This document shows, piece by piece, positions 22,938 to 31,088 of a stretch of DNA of 64,000 nt (positions are counted from its first letter, which is position 1; each line of letters opens with the position of its first letter). A model generated the notes under the pieces. That model did not search any database and was not told where the DNA came from. It was given only the letters and a program-made list of their open reading frames with translations. Source of the stretch: DASWUZ01 sp036401375. Its GTDB lineage: Bacteria; Acidobacteriota; Terriglobia; Terriglobales; Acidobacteriaceae. The stretch spans positions 6,938 through 70,937 of the forward strand of contig DASWVB010000004.1 in the NCBI GenBank assembly GCA_036401375.1, in the 5' to 3' direction. A program made the position numbers and the translations under genes.

Positions 22938-25889
22938 ATGCCTCAAGACCTCCCCAAAGCCTATGATCCTGCTGCCATTGAGGACCACTGGGCAGAGTAC
23001 TGGGTCCGCGAACGAATCTTCGAGCTAGCCCCGCAGCCGGCCATTCCGCCTGAGTCTTCGAACGTTGATCCTTCCCCCGACTCTGCCCCCGAATCGCCCG
23101 GCACTCAGCCTCGCGGCGACGGCGCCCTCGACGGCCAGGCCAACTCCCCGGCGCAGCGCAACTTCACCATGCTGCTGCCGCCGCCTAACGTGACCGGCCG
23201 CCTCCACATGGGGCACATGCTCAACCAGACAGAGATGGATATCCTCACCCGCTGGCACCGCATGTCTGGCGACCGGGCACTCTGGATTCCCGGCACCGAC
23301 CACGCCTCGATCGCGACCCAGATGATGGTCGAGCGCCAGCTGGCCACCGAGGGCCTCAGCCGCCACGACCTGGGCCGCGAGGCCTTCGTCGAACGCGCCT
23401 GGAAGTGGAAGCAGCACTACGGCGGCGCCATCCTCGAGCAGATGAAGAGGCTCGGCGTCAGCGTCGACTGGTCGCGCCTCTACTTCACCATGGACGAGCG
23501 TCTGAACGTCGCCGTCCGCGAGGCCTTCGTACGCCTCTATGAACAGGGGCTGATCTACCGCGGCGCCTACATCGTCAACTGGTGCCCGCGATGCCAGACT
23601 GCCATCTCCGACCTTGAAGTGGTCCACGAGGAGCAGGCCGGCAAGCTGTACGAATTCAGCTATCCGGTCGAGGGCGAGCCGGGCAGCTTCCTGAACATCG
23701 CCACCACCCGCCCCGAGACCATGCTCGGCGACGTAGCCGTGGCCGTTCATCCCGACGACGAACGCTACACCCACCTGCACGGCCGGCACCTCCTGCTGCC
23801 GCTCAGCGGCGGCCCAGGGGATCACTCCACCAACCGCCGCATCCCCGTCATCACCGACGCATGGGTCAGCCGCGACTTCGGTACGGGAGCGGTCAAGGTC
23901 ACCCCCGCGCACGACCCTAACGACTTCGCCCTAGGCAAGCGCCACAACCTGCCCTCGATCACGGTGCTCGACGAGTCAGCCCACATGACTGCCGCAGCCG
24001 GAGCCTACGCGGGCCTGGACCGCTATGAAGCCCGCGCCCGCGTCGTGGCCGACCTCGACGCGCTCGGCCTCGTCGTCTCGATCAAGGACCACCTCAACTC
24101 CATTGGAAAATGCGATCGCTGCGGCACCGTCGTCGAGCCCCTGCTTTCGACCCAGTGGTTCCTCAAGATTCAGCCCCTCGCCGACAAGGCCATCCAGGCC
24201 GTCGAGGAGGGGCACATCCGCTTCACCCCTGAGCAGTACTCCAAGACCTACTTCCAGTGGATGAGGAACATCTACGACTGGTGCATCTCGCGCCAGCTGT
24301 GGTGGGGCCAGCGCATACCCGCCTGGTTCTGCGACTCCTGCCACGAGATCACCGTCTCGCGCCAGGACCCCTCGGCCTGCTCGCACTGCGGCAGCGCCGC
24401 CCTCACCCAGGAGAAGGATGTCCTCGACACCTGGTTCTCATCCGGCCTGCTGCCCTTCACCCTGTTCGGCTGGCCTGAGCACACGACGGCCATGGACAGA
24501 CTTTACCCCACGCAGCTGCTCATCACCGGCTTCGACATCCTCTTCTTCTGGGTCGCGCGCATGATCATGCTGAGCTGCCACTTCATGCTTGACGTGCCCA
24601 TGCCTGACGGATCGGCCCGCACCCTCGCCGACGCCGTCCCCTTCCGCGAGGTTTATATCCACGCGCTGGTGCGCGCCGCCAACCGCGAGAAGATGTCGAA
24701 GACCAAGGGCAACGTCATCGACCCCATCGGGATCGTGGAGCGATTCGGCACCGACGCGGTGCGCTTTACGCTCGCCTCAATGGCCTCCCCCGGCACCGAT
24801 ATCGCCTTCTCTGAAGCGCGCACCGAAGGCTATCGCGCCTTTGCCAACAAGATCTGGAACGCCGCCCGCTTTATCTTTATGAACGTAGAGCGGGCCAAAG
24901 AAGCCGGCATCCCGGTAGACCTCTCAGAGTTGGCTGCATCGTCGGAGTTAAAACCGGGTGCATTGGCTTCATCGGCGGAGTCAAAGCCGGGTGCCCCATC
25001 CATCGCGTCCTCTGCGATGAGTGGGAGTGAATCAGCTCCCCCACCCCGTCTAACTTCCATTGAATCTCGCTGGATACAATCGCGATTCAACCAGACCGCA
25101 GCCGATGTCAACCAGGCCCTCAAAGACTACCGCTTCGATGAAGCAGCTAACCTGATCTACCAGTTCTTCTGGGGAGAGTTCTGCGACTGGTACCTCGAGA
25201 TCGTGAAGCTCCGCCTCGACTTCACCGACAGAGCCGACAAGCAGGCAACCGCCGCAGCCCTCAACACGCTGCTGGAGGTCTTTGAAGCCGCCCTCCGCCT
25301 GCTCTCGCCCTTCATGCCCTTCCTCACCGAGGAGATCTGGCACGCCTTCTACAACAACAATCCTCCCGCCAGATCGATAGCTCTGACCCGCTACCCCCAG
25401 CCGATGCCCGAACTCATCTGCCCCAACATCGATAGCGAGATGACCATCCTCCAGGACCTCATCACCGCCGTGCGCACCGCTCGCAAAGAAGCCGGCGTCG
25501 AAGAAAAGGCCGTTGTCCCGATCCTTATGCGCGCGGCCGCCGACGAGCGTGAGCTCTTCGAATCGAATCACGACATTATCAGCAAACTCGCACGCGTCTC
25601 GACCCTCGACTTCCCCAACACTATGCCCGAGGGCGCACGCTCCAACCCCAGCTTTGATGTAGCGATCGTCTACAAACGCACTGTGGACATCCCAGCGGAG
25701 CGCGATCGCCTCACCAAGGAAGTGGCGCGCTACGAAAAAGAACAGACCAACGCCCAGCGTCAGCTAGCCAACGAGAGCTTCCTCGCCAAGGCCCCGGCCC
25801 CGGTCATCGAAGGCATTCGCCGACGCGCCGCCGAGCTCATCGTCCTGCTCGAGAAGACCCGCAGCGCTCTCGATAGTTTGAATACGTAA
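22938..25889 (+). CDS. valS: Valyl-tRNA synthetase
   Basis: A 983-residue class I synthetase. The HIGH-type motif HMGH is at residues 90-93 after PPPNVTGRL, the editing domain is in the middle (TTRPETMLGDVAVAVHPDD), KMSKT follows at about 585 with KGNVIDPIGI, the anticodon domain follows, and a C-terminal coiled coil (VDIPAERDRLTKEVARYEKE) ends the protein. Two inserts are unusual: a Pro/Ser-rich stretch at about residues 33-74 and a Ser/Ala/Gly-rich stretch at about 660-705 that is encoded in part by a REP-like palindrome (separate entry). Start of a plus-strand housekeeping run. Confidence 0.96.
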   Translation: MPQDLPKAYDPAAIEDHWAEYWVRERIFELAPQPAIPPESSNVDPSPDSAPESPGTQPRGDGALDGQANSPAQRNFTMLLPPPNVTGRLHMGHMLNQTEMDILTRWHRMSGDRALWIPGTDHASIATQMMVERQLATEGLSRHDLGREAFVERAWKWKQHYGGAILEQMKRLGVSVDWSRLYFTMDERLNVAVREAFVRLYEQGLIYRGAYIVNWCPRCQTAISDLEVVHEEQAGKLYEFSYPVEGEPGSFLNIATTRPETMLGDVAVAVHPDDERYTHLHGRHLLLPLSGGPGDHSTNRRIPVITDAWVSRDFGTGAVKVTPAHDPNDFALGKRHNLPSITVLDESAHMTAAAGAYAGLDRYEARARVVADLDALGLVVSIKDHLNSIGKCDRCGTVVEPLLSTQWFLKIQPLADKAIQAVEEGHIRFTPEQYSKTYFQWMRNIYDWCISRQLWWGQRIPAWFCDSCHEITVSRQDPSACSHCGSAALTQEKDVLDTWFSSGLLPFTLFGWPEHTTAMDRLYPTQLLITGFDILFFWVARMIMLSCHFMLDVPMPDGSARTLADAVPFREVYIHALVRAANREKMSKTKGNVIDPIGIVERFGTDAVRFTLASMASPGTDIAFSEARTEGYRAFANKIWNAARFIFMNVERAKEAGIPVDLSELAASSELKPGALASSAESKPGAPSIASSAMSGSESAPPPRLTSIESRWIQSRFNQTAADVNQALKDYRFDEAANLIYQFFWGEFCDWYLEIVKLRLDFTDRADKQATAAALNTLLEVFEAALRLLSPFMPFLTEEIWHAFYNNNPPARSIALTRYPQPMPELICPNIDSEMTILQDLITAVRTARKEAGVEEKAVVPILMRAAADERELFESNHDIISKLARVSTLDFPNTMPEGARSNPSFDVAIVYKRTVDIPAERDRLTKEVARYEKEQTNAQRQLANESFLAKAPAPVIEGIRRRAAELIVLLEKTRSALDSLNT
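24987..25026. repeat. REP-like palindrome inside valS, copy 1
   Basis: CCGGGTGCCCCAT starts the element at 24987. The imperfect stem is CCCATCCATCGC (24995-25006) against GCGATGAGTGGG (25014-25025). A partial copy (CCGGGTGCAT) lies just upstream near 24954. It is read through in frame as a Ser/Ala/Gly-rich insert. Two related copies occur at 26843 and 34059. Confidence 0.7.
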
Positions 25890-25906
25890 CAGCAAAAGAG
25901 ATAATC

Positions 25907-26791
25907 ATGGATTGGAAGACAAAGCGCATCGAAAGCATCCTCGAGCAGGCGCTGATCGAAGACAAGGCGACGGGCGACCTGACCACCGCCATTACCATCG
26001 ACCCGAAGCTGCGCGCCTCCGGTACCGTCATCGCCAAGCAGGATTGCATCGTCGCCGGCCTCGGCGCGATCCCCGTTTTCCTCGACATCTTTGCCCGTCT
26101 GGATAAACGTAGCAGCGGCCGATACGAGGTCATCAGTCACCCCGAGATGTTCGACGGCGTGCGGGTCAAAAAGGGCCAGGCGCTCGCCGTGATCCGCTCG
26201 AACGCGCGCGTGATCCTCGCCTGCGAACGCGTCATCCTCAACCTGTTGCAGCACCTCAGCGGAGTGGCCACCGTCACCCGCCGCTACGTCGACGAGATCA
26301 AGGGCACCGGCGCCGCCATCCTCGACACCCGCAAGACCGTCCCCGGCATGCGCCTGCTCGATAAATACGCGGTGCGCTGCGGAGGAGGAGAGAACCACCG
26401 CCTCGATCTCTCCGACGGCATTCTCATCAAGAACAACCACATCTCGCTAGGCGGCGGCGTCCAGGCTGTGCTCGCCCACGCGCTCGCCAGCCGCAAGCAG
26501 GGTCAGACTGTGCAGGTCGAGGTCCGCACCTTTGAGGAGCTCGAACAAGCCCTCGCAAGCGGAGCCGAATCTCTCCTGCTCGACAACATGACTCCGGCCC
26601 AGATCAAAAGGGCCGTAAAGATGGTCCGCGACAGCGGCTCCAACATCCCCCTCGAGGCCTCTGGCGGGATTGTTCTCGAAAACGTCCGCAAGTACGCGCT
26701 CGCCGGCGTCAACTTCATTTCGGTTGGAGCCCTGACCCACTCCGCCAACGCCGTAGATCTGAGCATGCGCATCACCGCCGAAATCTACTAA
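25907..26791 (+). CDS. nadC: Nicotinate-nucleotide pyrophosphorylase (carboxylating)
   Basis: A 294-residue quinolinate phosphoribosyltransferase of NAD synthesis. Signatures: ALIEDKATGDLTTAITIDPK, ERVILNLLQHLSGVATVTRR, AAILDTRKTVPGMRLLDKYA, VRCGGGENHRLDLSDGILIK and the C-terminal LEASGGIVLENVRKYALAGV. Full family length. It starts 17 bp after valS and is probably co-transcribed with it. No nadA or nadB is in the window. Confidence 0.95.
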   Translation: MDWKTKRIESILEQALIEDKATGDLTTAITIDPKLRASGTVIAKQDCIVAGLGAIPVFLDIFARLDKRSSGRYEVISHPEMFDGVRVKKGQALAVIRSNARVILACERVILNLLQHLSGVATVTRRYVDEIKGTGAAILDTRKTVPGMRLLDKYAVRCGGGENHRLDLSDGILIKNNHISLGGGVQAVLAHALASRKQGQTVQVEVRTFEELEQALASGAESLLLDNMTPAQIKRAVKMVRDSGSNIPLEASGGIVLENVRKYALAGVNFISVGALTHSANAVDLSMRITAEIY

Positions 26792-26842
26792 CCCATGTCG
26801 CATTCCCATGCCCCCGCGCAAATCTTCACGCCATCCAAAAGC

Positions 26843-26874
26843 GGGTGCCCCATGTCTCGCACCTGAGACATGGG
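26843..26874. repeat. REP-like palindrome between nadC and birA, copy 2
   Basis: GGGTGCC leads into a perfect 10-bp inverted repeat, CCCATGTCTC (26849-26858) and GAGACATGGG (26865-26874), with a six-base loop. Only three T follow, so it is a poor intrinsic terminator but could stabilise or end the nadC transcript. It shares the GGGTGCCCCAT head with copies at 24987 and 34061. Confidence 0.7.
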
Positions 26875-26912
26875 TTTGACCAGCTCCCGATCCTACCCTG
26901 ACCCCACCTACC

Positions 26913-27794
26913 ATGAACTATCAAATCCAACACGCTTCGCCAGCAGACGCTGAAGTCGAGCCCTACGACCTCACCGCCCTGAACGCCAACCTATCAGGCA
27001 CCCCATACCAGAACAAATTCCACTACTACCCAACCATCCCCTCGACCAACACCCACGCCATGCAGCAAGCCGCCGCAGGCGCGCCCGAATACACCGTCTA
27101 CTTCGCCGACGAACAGACCGCGGGCCGCGGACGAGGCGGCCACACCTGGCACTCCGCACCCGGCTCGGGCCTCTACGTCAGCGTCCTCCTGCGCCCCCGC
27201 ATCGTACCTGCCGACGCGCTCTGGCTCTCACTCGCCGCCGGTCTGGCGGTTCGCGAAGCGGTCCTCCAGCTCACGGCCATCCTCATCCCTCCACTCGCCA
27301 CTCCACTTGCACCAGACCTGCGCTGGCCGAACGACCTGCTCCTCGGCACCCGCAAATTCTGCGGCATCCTTACTGAACTGCACGCCGAAGCCACCCGCGT
27401 CCGCCACGTCGTCATCGGCATCGGTATCAACGTCCACCAGCAGAGCTTTCCGCCTGAGCTCTCCGCCCTCGCAACCTCGCTGCACATCGAGACTGGCCGC
27501 TCGTGGCCGCGCCAGCAGATCCTCGTCGCGCTGCTCAAATCGCTTCACAATCAGACCGCCCCACTCAGCGAACCAGATGCCGCACCAGCGGCGAGACTCG
27601 ACCTGATCGAGCGCGTCGAAGCCGCCTCCACCTGGATACGCAATAAGCAGGTCATCGTCGGCGAGGGTAGTGCGGAAGGTCCCTTCCGCGGCACCACCGC
27701 CGGCCTCGACGAGCGCGGCTTCCTGCTCGTCGATACTCCATCCGGCCTGAGGACCGTGCTCTCCGGCGGAGTCCGCGCAGCGCCACCCCAATAG
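26913..27794 (+). CDS. birA: Biotin-[acetyl-CoA carboxylase] ligase BirA, monofunctional
   Basis: A 293-residue biotin protein ligase that adenylates biotin and attaches it to BCCP. The biotinyl-AMP loop is GRGRGGHTWHS at residues 71-81, preceded by FADEQTA; LRWPNDLLLG and VVIGIGINVHQQ carry the catalytic lysine-equivalent and binding residues. There is no N-terminal HTH, so this is a group I enzyme without repressor function. A C-terminal SH3-like domain is present (FRGTTAGLDERGFLLVDTPSG). The region around residues 190-230 is looser than in E. coli. Confidence 0.92.
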   Translation: MNYQIQHASPADAEVEPYDLTALNANLSGTPYQNKFHYYPTIPSTNTHAMQQAAAGAPEYTVYFADEQTAGRGRGGHTWHSAPGSGLYVSVLLRPRIVPADALWLSLAAGLAVREAVLQLTAILIPPLATPLAPDLRWPNDLLLGTRKFCGILTELHAEATRVRHVVIGIGINVHQQSFPPELSALATSLHIETGRSWPRQQILVALLKSLHNQTAPLSEPDAAPAARLDLIERVEAASTWIRNKQVIVGEGSAEGPFRGTTAGLDERGFLLVDTPSGLRTVLSGGVRAAPPQ

Positions 27795-27895
27795 CCGCGC
27801 ATAAGAGAGCCGGGCGCAGCGGCCCGACAACGCAGCCGCCAACAGCACTCGATAAGCCGTACAACCCTGAAACGTAAGAACGTAAAATCAAAAGC

Positions 27896-28840
27896 ATGCT
27901 GCTGGCCATCGACGTAGGAAACACCAACACCGTGCTCGGCCTCTACAAGCTGCAGCCCGACTCCACGTCCGAGGCGCAGCCGGCTCAGCCCGAAGCCGCC
28001 AAACCCCTGCTAGCCCACTGGCGCATCACCACCCAGCGCATCCAGACCGCCGACGAATACGGCATGCTCATCCTCAGCCTCTTTGCCATGCAGGACTACA
28101 AGGCCGCCCAGGTCTCGAGCGTCATCATCTCCTCCGTCGTCCCGCCGCTCGATACAACTCTGCGCCGCGTCTCTGAGCGCTACTTCAAACTCAAGCCGCT
28201 CTTCGTCGAGCCCGGCATCCGCACCGGCATGCCCCTGCTCATCGACAACCCCTCTGAGCTAGGAGCGGACCGCGTCGCCAACGGAGTCGCCGCCTTTGCC
28301 CGCTATGGAGGTCCTTGCGTGGTCGTCGACTTCGGCACTGCGACCACCTTCGACGTCATCACCGCCAAGGGCGAGTACGCCGGGGGAGTGATCGCACCCG
28401 GCCTCGGCATCTCCGCCGACGCGCTCTTCTCCCGTGCCGCCCGCCTCGCCCGCGTGGATATCCGCAAGCCCGACAAGGTCATCGGCACAAATACCCGCGT
28501 CAACCTGCAGAGCGGCATCTACTACGGCTATATCGGCCTGGTGGACGGCATTCTCGAACGCATTCTCGATGAACTTGGAGGCGGTGCCGGCGGGAGCGCT
28601 GAGGCCGGCTCGCAAGCCTCCCGATCACCTGGCCGCAAACTGCAGGACTCCAAAGCGCCCGTCATCAAGATCATAGCCACTGGCGGCCTGGCAAAGTTGA
28701 TCGTGGCGGACTCGAAATACATTACCGAAATCGACCACATGCTCACCCTCGACGGTCTGCGCATCATCTACGAACGCAACCAGAGCCAGGGCCCGTCGCG
28801 CGGCCGCAAACGAGTGCCCACTCAACCTGCGGCATCATGA
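27896..28840 (+). CDS. coaX: Type III pantothenate kinase
   Basis: A 314-residue ASKHA-fold kinase for the first step of coenzyme A synthesis. The phosphate loop is MLLAIDVGNTNTVLGLY, then VEPGIRTGMPLLIDNPSELG, GADRVANGVAAFARYGGPCV with VVDFGTATTFDVI, and GGVIAPGLGISADALF. Family members are about 255 long; the extra length comes from a Pro/Ala-rich stretch at about residues 25-38 and a Gly/Ser-rich insert at about 224-255 before KIIATGGLAK. It follows birA, a pairing frequent in bacteria. Confidence 0.94.
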   Translation: MLLAIDVGNTNTVLGLYKLQPDSTSEAQPAQPEAAKPLLAHWRITTQRIQTADEYGMLILSLFAMQDYKAAQVSSVIISSVVPPLDTTLRRVSERYFKLKPLFVEPGIRTGMPLLIDNPSELGADRVANGVAAFARYGGPCVVVDFGTATTFDVITAKGEYAGGVIAPGLGISADALFSRAARLARVDIRKPDKVIGTNTRVNLQSGIYYGYIGLVDGILERILDELGGGAGGSAEAGSQASRSPGRKLQDSKAPVIKIIATGGLAKLIVADSKYITEIDHMLTLDGLRIIYERNQSQGPSRGRKRVPTQPAAS

Positions 28841-28881
28841 AGAACTGATCAGAGAACCTGCATGAGAGACTGCGCCCTTCC

Positions 28882-29613
28882 TTGAAAAATTACTTCAACT
28901 ACTACACCGAGATCGAAGATCACTTTCAACGCCGCCGAGGCTCGCTCCTCATGCTCTCGACCCTGGACTGGGCTCTGATCGAGACCTGGCGCGAGGCAGG
29001 AATCCCCATCGAGGCCGTCCTTCGGGGCATCGACTCTGCCTTTGACCGCTACGATGCCCGCAAGGCTAAAACGCGCGTCCGCCGCATCAATGGCCTCGCC
29101 TGGTGCACGCAGGAGGTCATCGCCGCGGTCGAACAGATGAAGGAAGCAGCGGTCGGCGCCAACCCCGCTACCAAGCCGCGAGAGACGGCCGCCGGCTTCG
29201 AGCCCGAACGCATCGCCTCCCACCTCACCACCTGCTCCGCCAGGCTCCGCAGCGCCGCTGAAAAGCTCCCCGGCCTCGCAGCGGAGACCGCACTCACCCT
29301 CGCAAACCGCCTCGACGAGCTCGCCGCAGCCGTCCGGGCGGCGAGTGCCCGGGGCGAGGCCGCCCCGCACCTCGAAGACCTCGAGCGCAATCTGACCGTG
29401 ATGGAGGAAAAGCTCTTTGCAGCACTCACGGCAACGGTTGACGAAGCGGATCTGCTTCAAGTTCGCGAGCAGGGAGCCCGGGAACTTGCTCCGTACCGCA
29501 GCCGCATGCAGGCCGTCCAGATCCGCCAGGTCGAGCAGCAGTTCCTGCACAAACGCCTCCTCGAGAAATTCGCCCTGCCGCGACTCAGCCTCTTCTACAT
29601 GAGCCACTCGTGA
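28882..29613 (+). CDS. Conserved hypothetical, mostly helical, non-ATG start
   Basis: About 243 residues, not recognised as a named family. The reading frame has no ATG before its conserved part: an in-frame stop is at 28846, then CTG codons at 28858 and 28870 and a TTG at 28882, which is taken here. N-terminus NYFNYYTEIEDHFQRRRGSL, LDWALIETWREAGIPIEAVL and the basic KAKTRVRRINGLAWCTQEVI look compact and conserved; the rest is alpha-helical with an Ala-rich coiled-coil-like middle. No signal peptide or TM segment. Position between coaX and rlmD on the same strand suggests co-transcription. Function unknown. Confidence 0.65.
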   Translation: MKNYFNYYTEIEDHFQRRRGSLLMLSTLDWALIETWREAGIPIEAVLRGIDSAFDRYDARKAKTRVRRINGLAWCTQEVIAAVEQMKEAAVGANPATKPRETAAGFEPERIASHLTTCSARLRSAAEKLPGLAAETALTLANRLDELAAAVRAASARGEAAPHLEDLERNLTVMEEKLFAALTATVDEADLLQVREQGARELAPYRSRMQAVQIRQVEQQFLHKRLLEKFALPRLSLFYMSHS

Positions 29614-29683
29614 AGAAAAGCCGCCCGGCAGGTGGGCTCAATGCAGGGCGCGCGATGAAAGTGCGCTCGATGAGGTGCGCTGG

Positions 29684-31069
29684 ATGAAGCTGCGCATCGA
29701 GAAAGCAGTCTACGGCGGCGCCGGCCTCGCGCGCGTCCCCGTCGGTGAGGCTGCCCACCCCGGCGAAGCCGGCAAGACCATCTTTGTCCCTATGACCCTG
29801 CCCGGCGAGTTAGTCGACGCCCACATTACCGAGGACCGCAACACCTTCGCTAACGCAGAGCTCGACGAAGTTCTCGAATCCGCGCCCGCGCGCACTACAC
29901 CGGGCTGCCCCTACTATGGTTTATGTGGGGGCTGTCACTACCAGCACGCCACTTACCCCCAGCAGCTGGAGATCAAGCTGGCCATATTCCGCGAAACACT
30001 CGAGCGAGCAGGCGTTGTAAGAACAAGCTCCACCTCCTTTAACTCAACGCGAGCTAGCAACATTATCTCGGCTGAGCCTTGGGGCTATCGCAACCGCATC
30101 CGTCTCCACGTGCGGCCCGCATCGAGCGGCGAGCCCGCTGCCCTTTGCTACCGCCAGCGCGGTTCGCGCACACTCCTGCGCGTGGAACAGTGCCCCATAG
30201 CGGCACCCGTCCTGGTCCGCACCCTGCAGGCGATTCAACGACTACCATCGAGCCTCAGCCTTGACAGACTCTGCAGGGAAGTTGAGATCTTCACAAACTC
30301 AGAACAGGATGCCGTCCTTCTATCTCTAACAACAACTGGTCAAGCTATAGATGCAGCCGATGATCTTGAACATTTTTGTGAATCGATCAATCCGACCGTG
30401 CCCGAGTTACAAGGAGCAAGTATTTTTGCGGAGCCGTCTGACGCTCTCAAACCGATAAATGCCTCTTCGAACAGGACGATCATCGCAAAATGGGGCAAGC
30501 AGTCTCTGAATTACTACGCGGCAGACTACAATTACCGCGTATCTACTGGCGCCTTCTTCCAAACCAACCGCTTTTTAGTCGATGACTTAGTCCACCTGGT
30601 AACCAGCAACTACTCCGGCGACCTCGCCTGGGACCTCTACGCTGGAGTCGGCCTCTTCGCCCGCGCCCTCACTCGCAGCTTTAAACTCGTCCGCGCCGTC
30701 GAGCCGGCGCCCATTTCGTGCAGCGATCTTCGTCATAACCTCGATGGCACCCGGCACAAGATCGTGGCGTCGACCACCCTCGACTTCCTGCGCCTCCAGA
30801 GCGCGACCGGCGCAGCAAAGAGACCGGCAAGCCATCCTGACCTGGTGGTCGTCGATCCGCCCCGCGCCGGCCTCGGCAGCAAAGTCAGCACCCTGCTCGC
30901 CTCCATCGCTCCCCATGACATCGTCTACGTCTCCTGCGACCCCGCGACTCTCGCTCGCGACCTTCGCGCGCTGATACAATCCGGGTATCAACTCCACTCC
31001 ACCACGCTGGTCGATCTGTTTCCGCAGACCTTCCATATGGAGAGCGTCTCCCGACTATCGCTGAGATAG
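29684..31069 (+). CDS. rlmD: 23S rRNA (uracil-C5)-methyltransferase RlmD-type (TrmA/RumA family)
   Basis: A 461-residue SAM-dependent RNA methyltransferase. N-terminal TRAM domain (KLRIEKAVYGGAGLARVPVG), then [4Fe-4S] cysteines C75, C81 and C84 in CPYYGLCGGCHYQH with a fourth in VEQCPIA; SAM-binding WDLYAGVGLFARAL; VVDPPRAGL; and the catalytic cysteine in YVSCDPATLARDLRAL. The ATG at 29684 has GAGG upstream; a GTG at 29675 would add three residues. The stretch around 30290-30540 is lower in GC than the rest of the gene. RlmCD or a related target uridine cannot be excluded. Confidence 0.9.
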   Translation: MKLRIEKAVYGGAGLARVPVGEAAHPGEAGKTIFVPMTLPGELVDAHITEDRNTFANAELDEVLESAPARTTPGCPYYGLCGGCHYQHATYPQQLEIKLAIFRETLERAGVVRTSSTSFNSTRASNIISAEPWGYRNRIRLHVRPASSGEPAALCYRQRGSRTLLRVEQCPIAAPVLVRTLQAIQRLPSSLSLDRLCREVEIFTNSEQDAVLLSLTTTGQAIDAADDLEHFCESINPTVPELQGASIFAEPSDALKPINASSNRTIIAKWGKQSLNYYAADYNYRVSTGAFFQTNRFLVDDLVHLVTSNYSGDLAWDLYAGVGLFARALTRSFKLVRAVEPAPISCSDLRHNLDGTRHKIVASTTLDFLRLQSATGAAKRPASHPDLVVVDPPRAGLGSKVSTLLASIAPHDIVYVSCDPATLARDLRALIQSGYQLHSTTLVDLFPQTFHMESVSRLSLR

Positions 31070-31088
31070 GGGCGCAGATTGGCAGCCG

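Noticed and set aside
26843..26880. Strong intrinsic terminator after nadC
   Set aside because: The stem is perfect but only three T follow and the head sequence recurs elsewhere, so it is called a REP-like element.
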